Positions 1 through 8,916 are shown, numbered from the stretch's first letter. The stretch is DNA of 64,000 bases from Anabaenopsis elenkinii CCIBt3563 (GCF_015245355.1 NZ_CP063311.1:2709972-2773971); one strand, 5' to 3'. Notes: generated from the sequence alone by a model not told the origin. Numbers and translations: made by a program.

Positions 1-2
1 AA

Positions 3-629
3 AAGGAGGGAAAAACAAAAAACGATTATTTTAGAGAAATGGTAAGTGAAATAATAAGCTGGGGAGTCAAACCCAGAATTGTAACAGGTGATAGTTGGTA
101 TTCAGGAGTAGAAAATTTGAAATTCCTAAAAAACCAGAAATTGGGTTTTCTCTTCGGAATTGAAAAAAATAGAACTGTTTCAAATGAGCCACACAAGTAT
201 TGTCAAGTAAGCACTCTGGCTATTCCCGAAGAAGGATTAAGGACTCATCTGAAAGAATTTGGATTTATAAAGTTGTTTAGGAAAGACTTTAAAAAAGAAG
301 ACTCTAGACACTATATTTTGTATCTTCCAGATGAGGAAAGAATCGAGGATATAACTAGAAATGAATTTATGACAATTCATGATACTCATTGGGGAATTGA
401 AACCTTTCATCGAGCCATAAAACAAGTATGTGGAATTTGTCGGTTCATGGTTAGGGATACTCATGCAATTAAGACTCACATCTTTTGTTCACTTCAAGCT
501 TTTGTTAAGTTGGAGTTTATGCGCTCTGAAAAAATAATTAGCAATTGGTATGAAATACAACGGAATCTGTTTACTTTAGTTGTACGTGAGCATATTTTTG
601 CTAATCTTAATAGCGATCGCATGATCTAG
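3..629 (+). pseudogene. DDE transposase, 5' part cut by the window edge
   Basis: The frame is open back to the window edge, so the first internal Met (position 39) is probably not the true start; the real 5' end lies outside. What remains is the C-terminal half of a DDE transposase of the broad IS4-like superfamily. TGDSWYSG (about residue 22 from Met 39) fits the second catalytic Asp. HWGIETFHRAIKQ fits the final region with the catalytic Glu and a following Lys. It ends at a HIP1-like site, and about 40 bp later the sequence becomes tnpB debris, so the right end of this insertion sequence has probably been lost. I cannot assign the exact family. Whether the upstream part is complete cannot be seen from here. 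Confidence 0.7.
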
Positions 630-666
630 ATATCATAGATCATATTTTTTGTCAATGCGTAAGTCC

Positions 667-1158
667 TAGACCAGTAAAGCTAAAAAAGGCAAGGGTAAGA
701 AACAAAAAGCAGGTTTGAATAAGTCGATACTAGATGTTGGGTTTGGAATGCTTCGCAGTACCATCAAGTATAAAGTTGAGCAGATTGGTGGTGTGTTTGT
801 AGAAGTTCCCACCAAGAAAGTAAAGCCTAGCCAAACTTGTCCTAAATGCGGTCATCAACACAGGAAAACACTTGATATGAGAGTGCATAATTGTGTTGTT
901 TGTGGTTATACACAAGACAGAGACATCGCCGCTGCACAAGTAATGCTTTACTGGGGAAAAGGAATTCTACCGGAGTCAGGAACTGGCTTCGTAGTCGCAC
1001 AGTCGCCTAGCTCTACCCCATCTACCAGTAAGCATAAGCAAGCTGGAGCGATGCGGCAACTAGGGGCAAAGAAGCGACAAAAATCTACAGAAAGTTTTGC
1101 TAAAAACGAACTGAGGGAGGTAGAAACCTACAGTTCAGGCGAAGCCAACTGTGGGTAG
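667..1158 (+). pseudogene. tnpB 3' fragment (IS200/IS605 family)
   Basis: This is the C-terminal part of a TnpB nuclease, nearly identical to the intact copy at 38057-39283. The match starts abruptly at about 667 (coding SKAKKGKGKKQKAG) with no start codon of its own; the first Met in frame is at 715. It keeps the zinc-binding CPKC and CVVCGY pairs and the last RuvC Asp (TQDRDIAAA). The first RuvC Asp and the Glu are missing, so it cannot cut DNA. The intact copy stops after SSSTTSIQ, but base changes let this frame run on through the terminal hairpin and stop at 1158. It is a dead remnant that still carries the element's right end. Confidence 0.85.
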
Positions 1159-1165
1159 TTCATTT
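1127..1165 (+). repeat. IS200/IS605 right-end hairpin, degenerate copy
   Basis: CCTACAGTT (1127-1135) pairs with AACTGTGGG (1147-1155) around an inner GGC-GAA-GCC hairpin, and GTAGTTCAT follows. The same structure ends the intact element at 37926-37961 on the other strand. Shared sequence stops just after TTCAT, which fixes the element's right boundary at about 1165. Confidence 0.75.
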
Positions 1166-1191
1166 TGAAATTTTAATTTGAGGTTGGGGTT

Positions 1192-1989
1192 ATGGCGCAG
1201 TTAGTTACTCAGGTCGATGCTTTTACTAATATATGTTTTGCTGGTAATCCGGCTGCGGTTTGTGTTTTGTCTGAGTCTCAAGATGATGGGTGGATGCAGA
1301 ATGTGGCTCAGGAAATGAATTTATCTGAGACGGCTTTTTTACTGCAACAGGATGATGGTTTTAGGTTGCGTTGGTTTACTCCTACTGTGGAAGTCCCTCT
1401 GTGTGGTCACGCAACTTTGGCCAGTGCTCATGTGTTATGGTCAGAGGGGTATTTGTCCGCTGATGCAGTTGCCCGATTTTATACTAAAAGCGGTGTTTTG
1501 ATTGCTAAACGGTTGGGTGAGTGGATTTGTTTAGATTTTCCGGTGAATATTTCTCAAGTGACAGTGGCGCCCCCAGAATTAACTGTGGCTTTGGGTGTAC
1601 CTTGTAAATCTGTGCTGCAAAATTCTCTGGGGTATTTGGTAGAGGTGGAGTCGGAGGAGTTGGTACGACAAATGCAGCCGAATTTTGACCAGTTAAAAAC
1701 TTTACCTATGGCTAATGTGATTGTGACTAGCCGCAGTGTTACTGGTTCTGAATATGACTTTATCTCTCGGTTTTTTGCACCGGGCTTAGGTATAGATGAA
1801 GACCCTGTTACCGGGGCTGCCCATTGCTGTCTGGCTCCATTCTGGCGCGATCGCCTGGGCAAAGATGAGTTTTTGGCTTTTCAAGCCTCCCGGCGGGGTG
1901 GAGTGGTTAAGGTGAGCTATTCAGGGGGCGATCGCGTGTTGCTGTCAGGACAAGCAGTAACTGTCATGCGGGGGGAATTAATTACTTAA
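1192..1989 (+). CDS. PhzF-family isomerase/epimerase-like protein
   Basis: A 265-residue protein of the PhzF (phenazine biosynthesis-like, diaminopimelate-epimerase fold) family. The N-terminus, VDAFTNICFAGNPAAVCVL, carries the FxGNPAAV signature. NLSETAFLL places the catalytic Glu near residue 46. CGHATLASAHVL and the late DPVTGAAHCCLAPFW are the other family blocks. Length is close to the usual 260-300. The substrate is unknown: most cyanobacterial members lie outside phenazine clusters, and nothing nearby suggests phenazine synthesis. The start has a purine-rich GAGGTTGGGG just upstream. It lies 27 bp after the tnpB remnant's hairpin, so its original promoter may have been displaced. Confidence 0.85.
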   Translation: MAQLVTQVDAFTNICFAGNPAAVCVLSESQDDGWMQNVAQEMNLSETAFLLQQDDGFRLRWFTPTVEVPLCGHATLASAHVLWSEGYLSADAVARFYTKSGVLIAKRLGEWICLDFPVNISQVTVAPPELTVALGVPCKSVLQNSLGYLVEVESEELVRQMQPNFDQLKTLPMANVIVTSRSVTGSEYDFISRFFAPGLGIDEDPVTGAAHCCLAPFWRDRLGKDEFLAFQASRRGGVVKVSYSGGDRVLLSGQAVTVMRGELIT

Positions 1990-2059
1990 AAAACTCGGTT
2001 TACCCCTGCATAAAAAACGCTAAGATTAGCTGTTACCACAGCCACACTCCACCTTGCAA

Positions 2060-2126
2060 ATGTCCTGGAAACACCCAACTCATAGAAATCAGATTAGAAG
2101 TTGTCACTGGCCAATTCAGCAATTAT
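2060..2126 (+). pseudogene. DUF4332 protein, 5' fragment split by an IS
   Basis: ATG at 2060 opens a frame of 22 codons ending ...CHWPIQQL, where the IS701-like element begins at 2127. The frame resumes after the element at 3576 as ...LRVNLQYVNKWMALADLARIP. I recall this start and continuation from cyanobacterial DUF4332 (helix-hairpin-helix-like) proteins, where more residues separate WPIQQL from the YVNKW block. Some coding sequence may therefore have been lost with the insertion. That last point is inference from memory. Confidence 0.6.
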
Positions 2127-3575
2127 CCCTCTTCTGTCACTTTCCGAGAATAAAGAATATAATAGTTAAAAGAAAAAACTCTACAAGGTAGGTAGAGCAA
2201 TGGATGTAGAATTACAAATACTCAAACATTTACGTCGAGAGGCCCACCCAACAGTGGGAGTCATAGATGAATATTGTGAAGAGTACAGAGACATATTTAA
2301 AGAAGTAAGAAATTATGAGTGCTTCAAATATTTACATTTGGGAATCATCTCAACGCTCAAAAGGAAATCCTTACCAGAGATAGCGAAAGTAGTAAGCATA
2401 AACTCAGCCCAATCATTACATCATTTTATTGCTAATTCAGACTGGTCAGTAGAGAAAGTAAGAAACAAAAGATTAGATAAAATAAAGAGAGCATTAAATG
2501 GAAAAGCAATTACCGTAGTCATTGATGAAACAGGAGACAGGAAAAAAGGTAACAAGACTGATTACGTAGCCAGACAATATTTAGGAAGTGTGGGGAAAAT
2601 AGATAGAGGGATAGTTTCAGTCAATGCCTATGGAGTGTACGATAACATAACATTTCCGCTACTGTTCAAAGTATTCAAACCGCAAAAGACACTAAGAGCA
2701 GAAGATACATATAAGACCAAGATAGAATTAGCGACAGAAATAATTACAGAATTAATTGAGTTCGGCTTTACTATTGAATTAGTATTGGCAGACAGTTTAT
2801 ATGGTGAGAGTAGTCAATTTATAAGAAAATTAGCAGCATATAACTTAGCTTATGTCGTAGCAATTAGAAGTAATCATGCAGTATGGTTGCCTGGCAATCA
2901 GAAGGTTAGGGCGAATAAGTGGTGTAAATTTACCAGAACATTTAGTAACCAAAAATCAGAGAATAGATATATCCGCGAAATAATTTATGGTAAGAGAAAG
3001 GAGATAACTTACTGGGAATTAACCACAGATCCAGAAACAATGCCAGAGAATTCTACTTCTTTTGTCATGACCAATCTTCAAGGAAATCTCAAGAAAATTT
3101 TAGGCGACTTTTATGGATTAAGAACATGGGTAGAATATGCCTTTCGTCAGTGTAAACAGGAATTAGGTTGGACAGATTATCGGTTTACTGATTTTCAGCA
3201 TATTGAGAAATGGTGGGAAATTATTTTGTGTGTTTACACAATGATTAGTTTAAACTCTCCAGCGTTTTTATCCCTAAATCAATCTCATCAGCTTGCACCT
3301 AACATACTAGAAATCAGTGCAGTTGATTTCTCTGTGCATCAGCAATGGAATCATCAAACCGGATGGAAGAATACTCTCAATAATCTGCGATTAATTGTCC
3401 AACCATTTTTACTTTTTTGGTTGATTTATCCCTGGCTTGATGTTTTTCCCAATTCCAATTTGCTGCTTGGGTTTAACCAACTCATTAGTGTTATGAATGG
3501 ATTAAAACCCTTTTATTCTTCTGCATAATTTATTGTATTTACTGCTTGTTTATTTCGGAAAGTGACAGAAGAGGG
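2127..3575 (+). mobile_element. IS701-like insertion sequence, copy 1 (1449 bp)
   Basis: The element is bounded by perfect 21-bp terminal inverted repeats starting CCCTCTTCTGTCAC (left, 2127) and ending at 3575 (right). It contains one transposase gene. A copy differing by few bases and one 3-bp indel lies at 61148-62593. Flanks are TTAT on the left and ATAA on the right, so they mirror each other, with TA directly repeated next to the variable outer base. The insertion splits a DUF4332 gene. Confidence 0.92.
2200..3528 (+). CDS. IS701-like DDE transposase, copy 1
   Basis: A 442-residue transposase that moves the surrounding element by DDE chemistry. VVIDETGDRKKG (about residue 107) carries the first Asp, and the following YVARQYLGSVGKIDRG is typical of the IS701 group. 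LVLADSLYGE (about 196) carries the second Asp. The Glu lies in QCKQELGWTDYRF (about 325). It is full-length and unbroken, so it is probably active. AGGTAGGTAGAGCA precedes the ATG. Compared with the copy at 61221-62546 it differs at about ten residues and has one extra codon near the C-terminus (NSNLLLGF against NSKLLGF). Confidence 0.92.
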   Translation: MDVELQILKHLRREAHPTVGVIDEYCEEYRDIFKEVRNYECFKYLHLGIISTLKRKSLPEIAKVVSINSAQSLHHFIANSDWSVEKVRNKRLDKIKRALNGKAITVVIDETGDRKKGNKTDYVARQYLGSVGKIDRGIVSVNAYGVYDNITFPLLFKVFKPQKTLRAEDTYKTKIELATEIITELIEFGFTIELVLADSLYGESSQFIRKLAAYNLAYVVAIRSNHAVWLPGNQKVRANKWCKFTRTFSNQKSENRYIREIIYGKRKEITYWELTTDPETMPENSTSFVMTNLQGNLKKILGDFYGLRTWVEYAFRQCKQELGWTDYRFTDFQHIEKWWEIILCVYTMISLNSPAFLSLNQSHQLAPNILEISAVDFSVHQQWNHQTGWKNTLNNLRLIVQPFLLFWLIYPWLDVFPNSNLLLGFNQLISVMNGLKPFYSSA

Positions 3576-3850
3576 ATAAACTACGGGTTAATCTTCAATA
3601 TGTAAATAAGTGGATGGCTTTAGCGGATTTGGCGCGTATTCCGGCTATAGGAGTGCAATATTGCGGTTTATTGCTCCATTCCGGTATTGGTTCGGTAGTA
3701 CAATTGGCTGAAACACCTACCCACAAGTTACACCAACAAATTATGCGCCTGCAAGTCTCAACCATGCAACGCCGAGATTTGTGTCCAGCTATTGATGTAG
3801 TAGAACAGTGGAGTCAACAAGCAAAAATAGTGCTGAGTTCTCAGGGGTGA
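3576..3850 (+). pseudogene. DUF4332 protein, 3' fragment after the IS
   Basis: The frame leaving the IS reads KLRVNLQYVNKWMALADLARIPAIG and continues to a stop at 3850; the first internal Met is at 3614. IPAIGVQYCGLLLHSGIGSV is a helix-hairpin-helix-like repeat typical of DUF4332, and LHQQIMRLQVSTMQRRDLCPAI is the conserved C-terminal block. The 5' part lies at 2060-2126. DUF4332 proteins have no assigned function that I can name. The fragment could still be translated from Met 3614, but it would lack the N-terminal half. It ends 4 bp before the convergent TetR gene. Confidence 0.65.
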
Positions 3851-3854
3851 TGTA

Positions 3855-4469
3855 TTACTCTTTAGCCAACACGCCATTCAGGAAAATATCGGCTAATCCT
3901 TCCGCCATTTGCTGCATTTCCTGGGGGGAAGCATCGGGCGCTATGACAGTATTGTTAGAGAAACCGGCGATCGCAAACATTCCTAAAAAAACTTTAGCTA
4001 CCAGTTTAACATCGGTTTGACGGTAAATGCCCTTATCCATGGCAGTTTGAAAGAAAGCTTCGGCCACGTCGGTCATTTTATCAATAACTTCTTCTTGAAT
4101 GTGATCGCGCAAATCTGGATGAAACTGGACTTCCATAAAACAAACCTTCATCATATCTACATTTTTGTGTAGATTCCACATCCGGCGGCGCATCACTTGT
4201 GCAATCGCCTTATAACTACCCATTTCACTCAATTCTGTGAGCAAATCTGTTAAAATGTCAACCCAGCCACTAGTAGCTACTTCTACTAAAATGGATTTTT
4301 TATTAGGAAAATGACGAAACAGAGTACCTTCAGCAACCCCTGCTGCTTGGGCTAAGTCACGGGTGGTAGTACCATCAAATCCCTGAGAAGCAAACAACTT
4401 CTGTGCGGCCTCTAAAATGCGGGTCCGTGTTTGTGCTTCTGAAGGCGGAGGTGAATTAAAAACTCGCAT
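3855..4469 (-). CDS. TetR/AcrR-family transcriptional regulator
   Basis: A 204-residue one-component regulator. The N-terminal helix-turn-helix is clear: RILEAAQKLFASQGFDGTTTRDLAQAAGVAEGTLFRHF (about 17-54). The C-terminal ligand domain (about 60-204) is divergent and gives no hint of the effector. It is divergent from the M16 peptidase pair, with about 150 bp between the two starts. Autoregulation, or control of the peptidases, is plausible from this arrangement, but I see no clear palindromic operator. It converges on the broken DUF4332 gene with 4 bp between stops. Confidence 0.88.
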   Translation of the reverse strand: MRVFNSPPPSEAQTRTRILEAAQKLFASQGFDGTTTRDLAQAAGVAEGTLFRHFPNKKSILVEVATSGWVDILTDLLTELSEMGSYKAIAQVMRRRMWNLHKNVDMMKVCFMEVQFHPDLRDHIQEEVIDKMTDVAEAFFQTAMDKGIYRQTDVKLVAKVFLGMFAIAGFSNNTVIAPDASPQEMQQMAEGLADIFLNGVLAKE

Positions 4470-4621
4470 AATAACTTATGGTGTGATCTCCCGAAGGGGG
4501 TTTGTATAATTATTCTCTAACATCAGGTACCAACAACACACAAACTGAAATATAAGGTTAAAGCCTTGTTTGTGACTTAGCACATTTCTTAGATAATATA
4601 CCTTTAATTTTATTGTTTCTT

Positions 4622-6232
4622 ATGAATCAATCCCGTCGTTCAATTTTTGCTTGGTCATTCCGTCGGTTCTTCACCATGTTGATGGTAATCCTAATTGTAT
4701 GGTGCGGATTACTGCCAAACATGGCCTTAGCTGACACTGAAGCTGGAAATACTCTGCAAAGAATCCTGCAACTTCGTAAAAAACCACCAGAGAAGAGTTC
4801 CATTCAACCTTACTTAGATCGGGTAATTGAGCAACTAACAGAGTTTCGCCTGGACAATGGGATGAAATTCATTGTCTTAGAAAGACATCAAGCGCCTGTA
4901 GTTTCTTTTGTTACCTATGCTGATGTGGGGGGTGTGGATGAGCCAGACGGTCAAACTGGTGTAGCACACTTTTTAGAGCATTTAGCATTTAAAGGTACTA
5001 GGCGTATTGGTACAAAAGACTACGAGGCAGAAAACCTATTACTAGACCGACTAGAACAATTAGATACCCAGATTAGAAGCGCAAAAGCCAATGGTAAACA
5101 AGATGATATCACTCAATTGCAAACTGAGTTTAAGGAAATACAGTCCCAAGCAGACCAGCTAATCAAACAAAACGAATTAGGCCAAATTGTCAACCAAGCC
5201 GGGGGTGTAGGTTTAAATGCTACGACTTCGGCGGAAGCTACTAAATACTTTTACAGCTTTCCCTCCAATAAGTTGAAACTGTGGATGTCACTGGAATCAG
5301 AGCGATTTTTAGAACCTGTACTACGTCGTGAATTTTACAAAGAAAAAGATGTAATTTTAGAAGAACGCCGGATGCGAGTAGATAATTCACCTATCGGTAC
5401 AATGGTGGAAAACTTTATCGATACTGCTTTCACAGTCCATCCCTATCGGCGACCGGTGATTGGTTATGAAGAGGATATCCGTAATCTGACGCCGCAAGAT
5501 GTGCAAAACTTTTTTGACGCTCACTATGTACCGAGCAATTTAACCATTGCTATTGTCGGAGATGTGGATGCGGTAGAAGTAAAAAGACTCGCAAAAATTT
5601 ATTTTGGCCGCTATCAAGCCAGACCAGGAGTCGCCGCAACGATTGCGCCTGAACCACCCCAAACACAAACACGAGAATTTACTTTAGAGTTACCCTCTCA
5701 ACCTTGGTATTTAGAAGGCTATCACCGGCCATCAGTTAGCCATCCCGACGATGCAGTTTATACAATTATTGCGGGTTTATTAAGTAACGGTCGTACATCT
5801 CGTTTGTATAAATCTTTAGTAGAAGAGCGGCGATTGGCATTAAATGCTCAGGGTTTTAGTGGCTTTCCTGGGGATAAGTACCCAAATTTAATGTTATTTT
5901 ATGCTCTCACTGCTCCCGGTCACACTGTGGATGAGGTGGCCTTAGCTTTACGACAGGAAATTGACAAGTTAAAAGCTGAACCTGTAACGGCGGCTGAGTT
6001 GCAACGGGTGAAAACTCAAGCACGGGCGAGTTTGTTACGTAGTCTTAATTCCAATATGGGTATGGCCCAGCAGTTATTGGAAGCGGAAGTAAAAACTGGT
6101 TCTTGGCGTAATTTGTTTGAGGAGTTAGATGCAATCGCGGCGGTCACAACTGCTGATATTCAACGGGTGGCTCAGGCAACTTTTACATCACAGAACCGCA
6201 CAATTGGTAGGTTGTTGTCAAAACAAGGTTAA
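4622..6232 (+). CDS. M16 zinc peptidase, catalytic subunit (secreted)
   Basis: A 536-residue insulinase/pitrilysin-type peptidase. A TTG start at 4613 is possible, but the ATG at 4622 gives a clean signal peptide: basic Arg-rich start, hydrophobic stretch, and a likely cut after NMALA. The inverted zinc motif HFLEH lies at about 116-120, and the downstream metal Glu falls in ILEERRMR (about 247). The C-terminal half is a second M16 lobe with RLALNAQGFSG-type sequence. The product should act in the periplasm on peptides or unfolded proteins. It lies 8 bp before the second M16 gene, so the two are almost certainly co-transcribed and form a heterodimer, as in mitochondrial processing peptidase. 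Substrates are unknown. Confidence 0.92.
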   Translation: MNQSRRSIFAWSFRRFFTMLMVILIVWCGLLPNMALADTEAGNTLQRILQLRKKPPEKSSIQPYLDRVIEQLTEFRLDNGMKFIVLERHQAPVVSFVTYADVGGVDEPDGQTGVAHFLEHLAFKGTRRIGTKDYEAENLLLDRLEQLDTQIRSAKANGKQDDITQLQTEFKEIQSQADQLIKQNELGQIVNQAGGVGLNATTSAEATKYFYSFPSNKLKLWMSLESERFLEPVLRREFYKEKDVILEERRMRVDNSPIGTMVENFIDTAFTVHPYRRPVIGYEEDIRNLTPQDVQNFFDAHYVPSNLTIAIVGDVDAVEVKRLAKIYFGRYQARPGVAATIAPEPPQTQTREFTLELPSQPWYLEGYHRPSVSHPDDAVYTIIAGLLSNGRTSRLYKSLVEERRLALNAQGFSGFPGDKYPNLMLFYALTAPGHTVDEVALALRQEIDKLKAEPVTAAELQRVKTQARASLLRSLNSNMGMAQQLLEAEVKTGSWRNLFEELDAIAAVTTADIQRVAQATFTSQNRTIGRLLSKQG

Positions 6233-6240
6233 GAGAGAAA

Positions 6241-7746
6241 ATGGGATTGAGAATTTTCAATGTTAAATTCAGGTTTGGCAAGAGTAGGAGTGTATTTTAT
6301 GGTTTGATTCTGCTTGTTGCCTGTTTGTTGTTAAGTTTTAACTTTTCTTGGGCAGCGACGGCGGCGGCTAAACACTATACTGAGTTAGTTATGCCACCAT
6401 TGCCTGAGATTCAGTTACCAAAAAATGAGCGGTTTGTGCTGGATAACGGTTTGGTTGTGTATTTGATGGAAGACCATGATCTACCGTTGGTAAATGGTAC
6501 GGCTTTGATACGGACTGGAAGTCGATTAGAAGCTCCTGATAAAGTGGGACTGGCTGGTTTTACCGGTGCGGTGATGCGGACTGGGGGAACTCAGAAGCAT
6601 TCGGCTGATCAGATTAATGAGATGTTGGAACAACGGGCTGCTACTGTGGAAACTAGTATTAGTGAAGCTTCAGGTAGTGCTAGTTTTCAGTCTCTGACTG
6701 AAGATTTAGAAACGGTGTTTGATTTATTTGCACAGGTATTGAGAGAACCAGTATTTGACCAAAAACAGTTAGATTTAGCTAAAACCCAGGCTAGGGGTGG
6801 TATTGCTCGCCGTAATGATAATCCAGATGCTATTGCTAGACGAGAATTTCAGAAATTAATTTATGGCAATGATAGCCCCTATGCTCGCACTATGGAGTAT
6901 GCCACCTTGGATAATATTTCCCGTGAGGATTTGGTGCAGTTCTACGAGCGGTATTTTCATCCCAATAATATGATTTTGGGGATTGTGGGGGATTTTGAAG
7001 CTCGGAAAATGCGATCGCTCATTCAAGCTAAGTTCGGCGATTGGGAACCCCACCCCGAAATTACTGGGTACCAGTTATCCGAGGTAACGCCAGCTCATAC
7101 AGGTGGGATATTTTTTGTGGATCAACCACACCTAACCCAGAGTAGTGTGCTAATTGGACATCTGGGCGGTCAGTTCGATAATCCCGATTATGCTGCACTG
7201 GATGTTTTGAATGGGGTATTAAATGGGTTTGGTGGACGGTTATTAAATGAGGTGCGATCGCGCCAAGGTTTAGCATACTCGGTATATGCCTACTGGAGTC
7301 CCCGTTTCGATTACCCAGGAATGTTTATTGCAGGTGGACAAACCCGGTCAGATGCTACAGTGCAGTTTGTCCAAGGGGTAAAAGCAGAAATTAAGCGTCT
7401 GCAAGCACAACCTGTGACAGCGCAGGAACTGGCTTATGCTAAAGAGTCTACTCTCAACTCCTTTGTTTTCAACTTTGAAAACCCTGCTCAAACCTTATCA
7501 CGGTTAATGCGATACGAATATTACGGCTATCCCGCTGATTTCTTATTTAGGTATCAAAAGGCCGTAGCCGCCACAACTGAGGCTGATGTGCAACGAGTAG
7601 CACAAAAATACCTCACACCGGAAAAAATGGTAACTCTGGTAGTAGGGAATCAGACCGCCATTGAACCGCCTTTGACGCAACTAGCCACAACAGTAACGCC
7701 CATAGACGTGACAATTCTCATGTCCCAATCACAGGCGCAGAATTAA
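6241..7746 (+). CDS. M16 peptidase-like partner without zinc motif (secreted)
   Basis: A 501-residue M16-family protein with an N-terminal hydrophobic signal (GLILLVACLLLSFNFSWA). Where the catalytic subunit has HFLEH, this one reads LAGFTGAVMRTGG, so the zinc ligands are gone. It keeps the family fold (RTGSRLEAPDKVGLAG early; SRQGLAYSVYAYW in the second lobe). In two-subunit M16 systems the non-catalytic subunit helps bind substrate; that role is inferred here from pairing and spacing (8 bp). The C-terminus runs about 40 residues past the M16 fold as a polar tail. Confidence 0.9.
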   Translation: MGLRIFNVKFRFGKSRSVFYGLILLVACLLLSFNFSWAATAAAKHYTELVMPPLPEIQLPKNERFVLDNGLVVYLMEDHDLPLVNGTALIRTGSRLEAPDKVGLAGFTGAVMRTGGTQKHSADQINEMLEQRAATVETSISEASGSASFQSLTEDLETVFDLFAQVLREPVFDQKQLDLAKTQARGGIARRNDNPDAIARREFQKLIYGNDSPYARTMEYATLDNISREDLVQFYERYFHPNNMILGIVGDFEARKMRSLIQAKFGDWEPHPEITGYQLSEVTPAHTGGIFFVDQPHLTQSSVLIGHLGGQFDNPDYAALDVLNGVLNGFGGRLLNEVRSRQGLAYSVYAYWSPRFDYPGMFIAGGQTRSDATVQFVQGVKAEIKRLQAQPVTAQELAYAKESTLNSFVFNFENPAQTLSRLMRYEYYGYPADFLFRYQKAVAATTEADVQRVAQKYLTPEKMVTLVVGNQTAIEPPLTQLATTVTPIDVTILMSQSQAQN

Positions 7747-7756
7747 AAGTTCGCTG

Positions 7757-7778
7757 GAGACGCGAGACATCGCGTCTC
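7757..7778. repeat. Inverted repeat after the M16 pair
   Basis: GAGACGCGA and TCGCGTCTC form a 9-bp stem with a 4-base loop 10 bp after the second peptidase stop. No T-run follows, so a terminator role is uncertain. Short palindromes of this type are scattered in Nostocales spacers. A similar stem (GTAGAGAC/GTCTCTAC) follows cysK near 57300. Confidence 0.5.
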
Positions 7779-7993
7779 TAATACCTATATAAACAACTCA
7801 AGATGTGAAACTGCTAACTGCGCAAAACATCTGTTGTTCAGACGTAAATACTTGATTTTTGTCTATAAAATTCACACAATTTATTGACTTTTCTCAATTA
7901 AATTGTCCATTATAAGAAAGAAATTATAATTTTGATCATAATTCTGTCAAAAGCCTACTAAGTATCACTGTAACTATTCAGGGAGTGAATCAA

Positions 7994-8233
7994 ATGGCAA
8001 GGATAACAATTGATGACTTGTCCCCTCGTCAGGTTCAACAGATGCTCAATGAAATCACAGATGGGGAAATGAATACGGTGGAGGGAAGTCAAGGAATCGA
8101 TATCAATCAACAGTCCTTAGCTAATAATCTAGATCAAAATCTAGATAATCTTATTTTTAGCTTAAGAACCCAAATGGGTGTGGTAATTGTTGGTGCTAGA
8201 ACTATATTCAATGAAGGATTTAATTCCTTGTAA
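7994..8233 (+). CDS. RiPP precursor-like peptide 1 (divergent)
   Basis: A 79-residue peptide; ATG at 7994 has GGGAGTG about 10 bp upstream (a GTG at 7985 is less likely). The start MARITIDDLSP resembles the MAxIxLSEL start of the five-member family downstream. ITDGEMNTVEGS (about 21-32) looks like a weakened double-glycine leader end, with Gly-Ser in place of Gly-Gly. The rest is Asn/Gln-rich (NNLDQNLDNL) and then hydrophobic (MGVVIVGA), with no Cys. It is set apart from the next precursor by 431 bp. It may be a distinct precursor or a partner peptide; the call rests mainly on position and leader shape. Confidence 0.5.
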   Translation: MARITIDDLSPRQVQQMLNEITDGEMNTVEGSQGIDINQQSLANNLDQNLDNLIFSLRTQMGVVIVGARTIFNEGFNSL

Positions 8234-8664
8234 GTAATTTTTATCATTAATTTCCATATTTTTTCGTAATTAAATATTTAAGATATTAGTTGATTGTGTT
8301 GAAATTAACTTCACTATCGCTCAATTTCAATATAAATTAATTTAGATAATAAATATCAGCGGAAATCTAGGAATAATGTAAAGCAATTCTCTGGAAGCTT
8401 CCTATTTACATTCTGTTGATGTCTCTTAGCCATGACTATATCCAGTTAATGATTAAATACGCATTGGGTATATTGCATTTTTTTGATAATTAGTTATGGT
8501 GATATTTTTTAGAGACAGAACTCTTGAATATATGTCCTTTTAAACATGAGTTCAGCCTTGACTTTCTGATTTTTAATCAATAAAAATAGCAGTAACAGTT
8601 AAGCAAACACAGCTTGATTGCCTACCAATTTCATTTACCAGTAACAAATGCTTGAGGAGTTAAT
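8234..8664. other. AT-rich spacer between precursors 1 and 2
   Basis: These 431 bp contain no convincing gene on either strand. The spacer is very AT-rich, with runs of A/T near 8250-8350. It probably carries the promoter for the precursor array that starts at 8665, but I cannot point to a clear -35/-10 pair. Confidence 0.4.
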
Positions 8665-8916
8665 ATGGCAAACATAAAACTGTCTGAACTAAACGCTACT
8701 GGTTCGGAATTATTTCTAGATTCTGAGAGTTTTCTCAATGAATTGAAGGATGTCGATTCTATTTCCGGTGGCGATACCTCTGGTCATGGTTATGGCTATG
8801 GCTACCCAGGAGTTAGTGGGATTTCTACACTGACTAAACTAGCCGAGGCATTTGTTACAGTCTATGCCATTGGTCATGTTACCGAGTTAGCTAAGTCATT
8901 TAGTAAAGCATACTAA
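8665..8916 (+). CDS. Double-glycine RiPP precursor 2
   Basis: An 83-residue precursor. The leader (1-36) ends in the family motif FLNELKDVDSISGG, a double-glycine site for a C39 peptidase. The 47-residue core starts with a Gly/Tyr-rich stretch (HGYGYGYPG) found in no sibling. It then carries the shared C-terminal block TLTKLAEAF...HVTELAKSFS. The core is rich in Ser/Thr and has no Cys. A strong ribosome-binding site (GAGGAG) lies before the ATG. The kinase and lyase at 11531 and 12825 may dehydrate Ser/Thr in the core, and the exporter at 17136 would remove the leader. Confidence 0.8.
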   Translation: MANIKLSELNATGSELFLDSESFLNELKDVDSISGGDTSGHGYGYGYPGVSGISTLTKLAEAFVTVYAIGHVTELAKSFSKAY

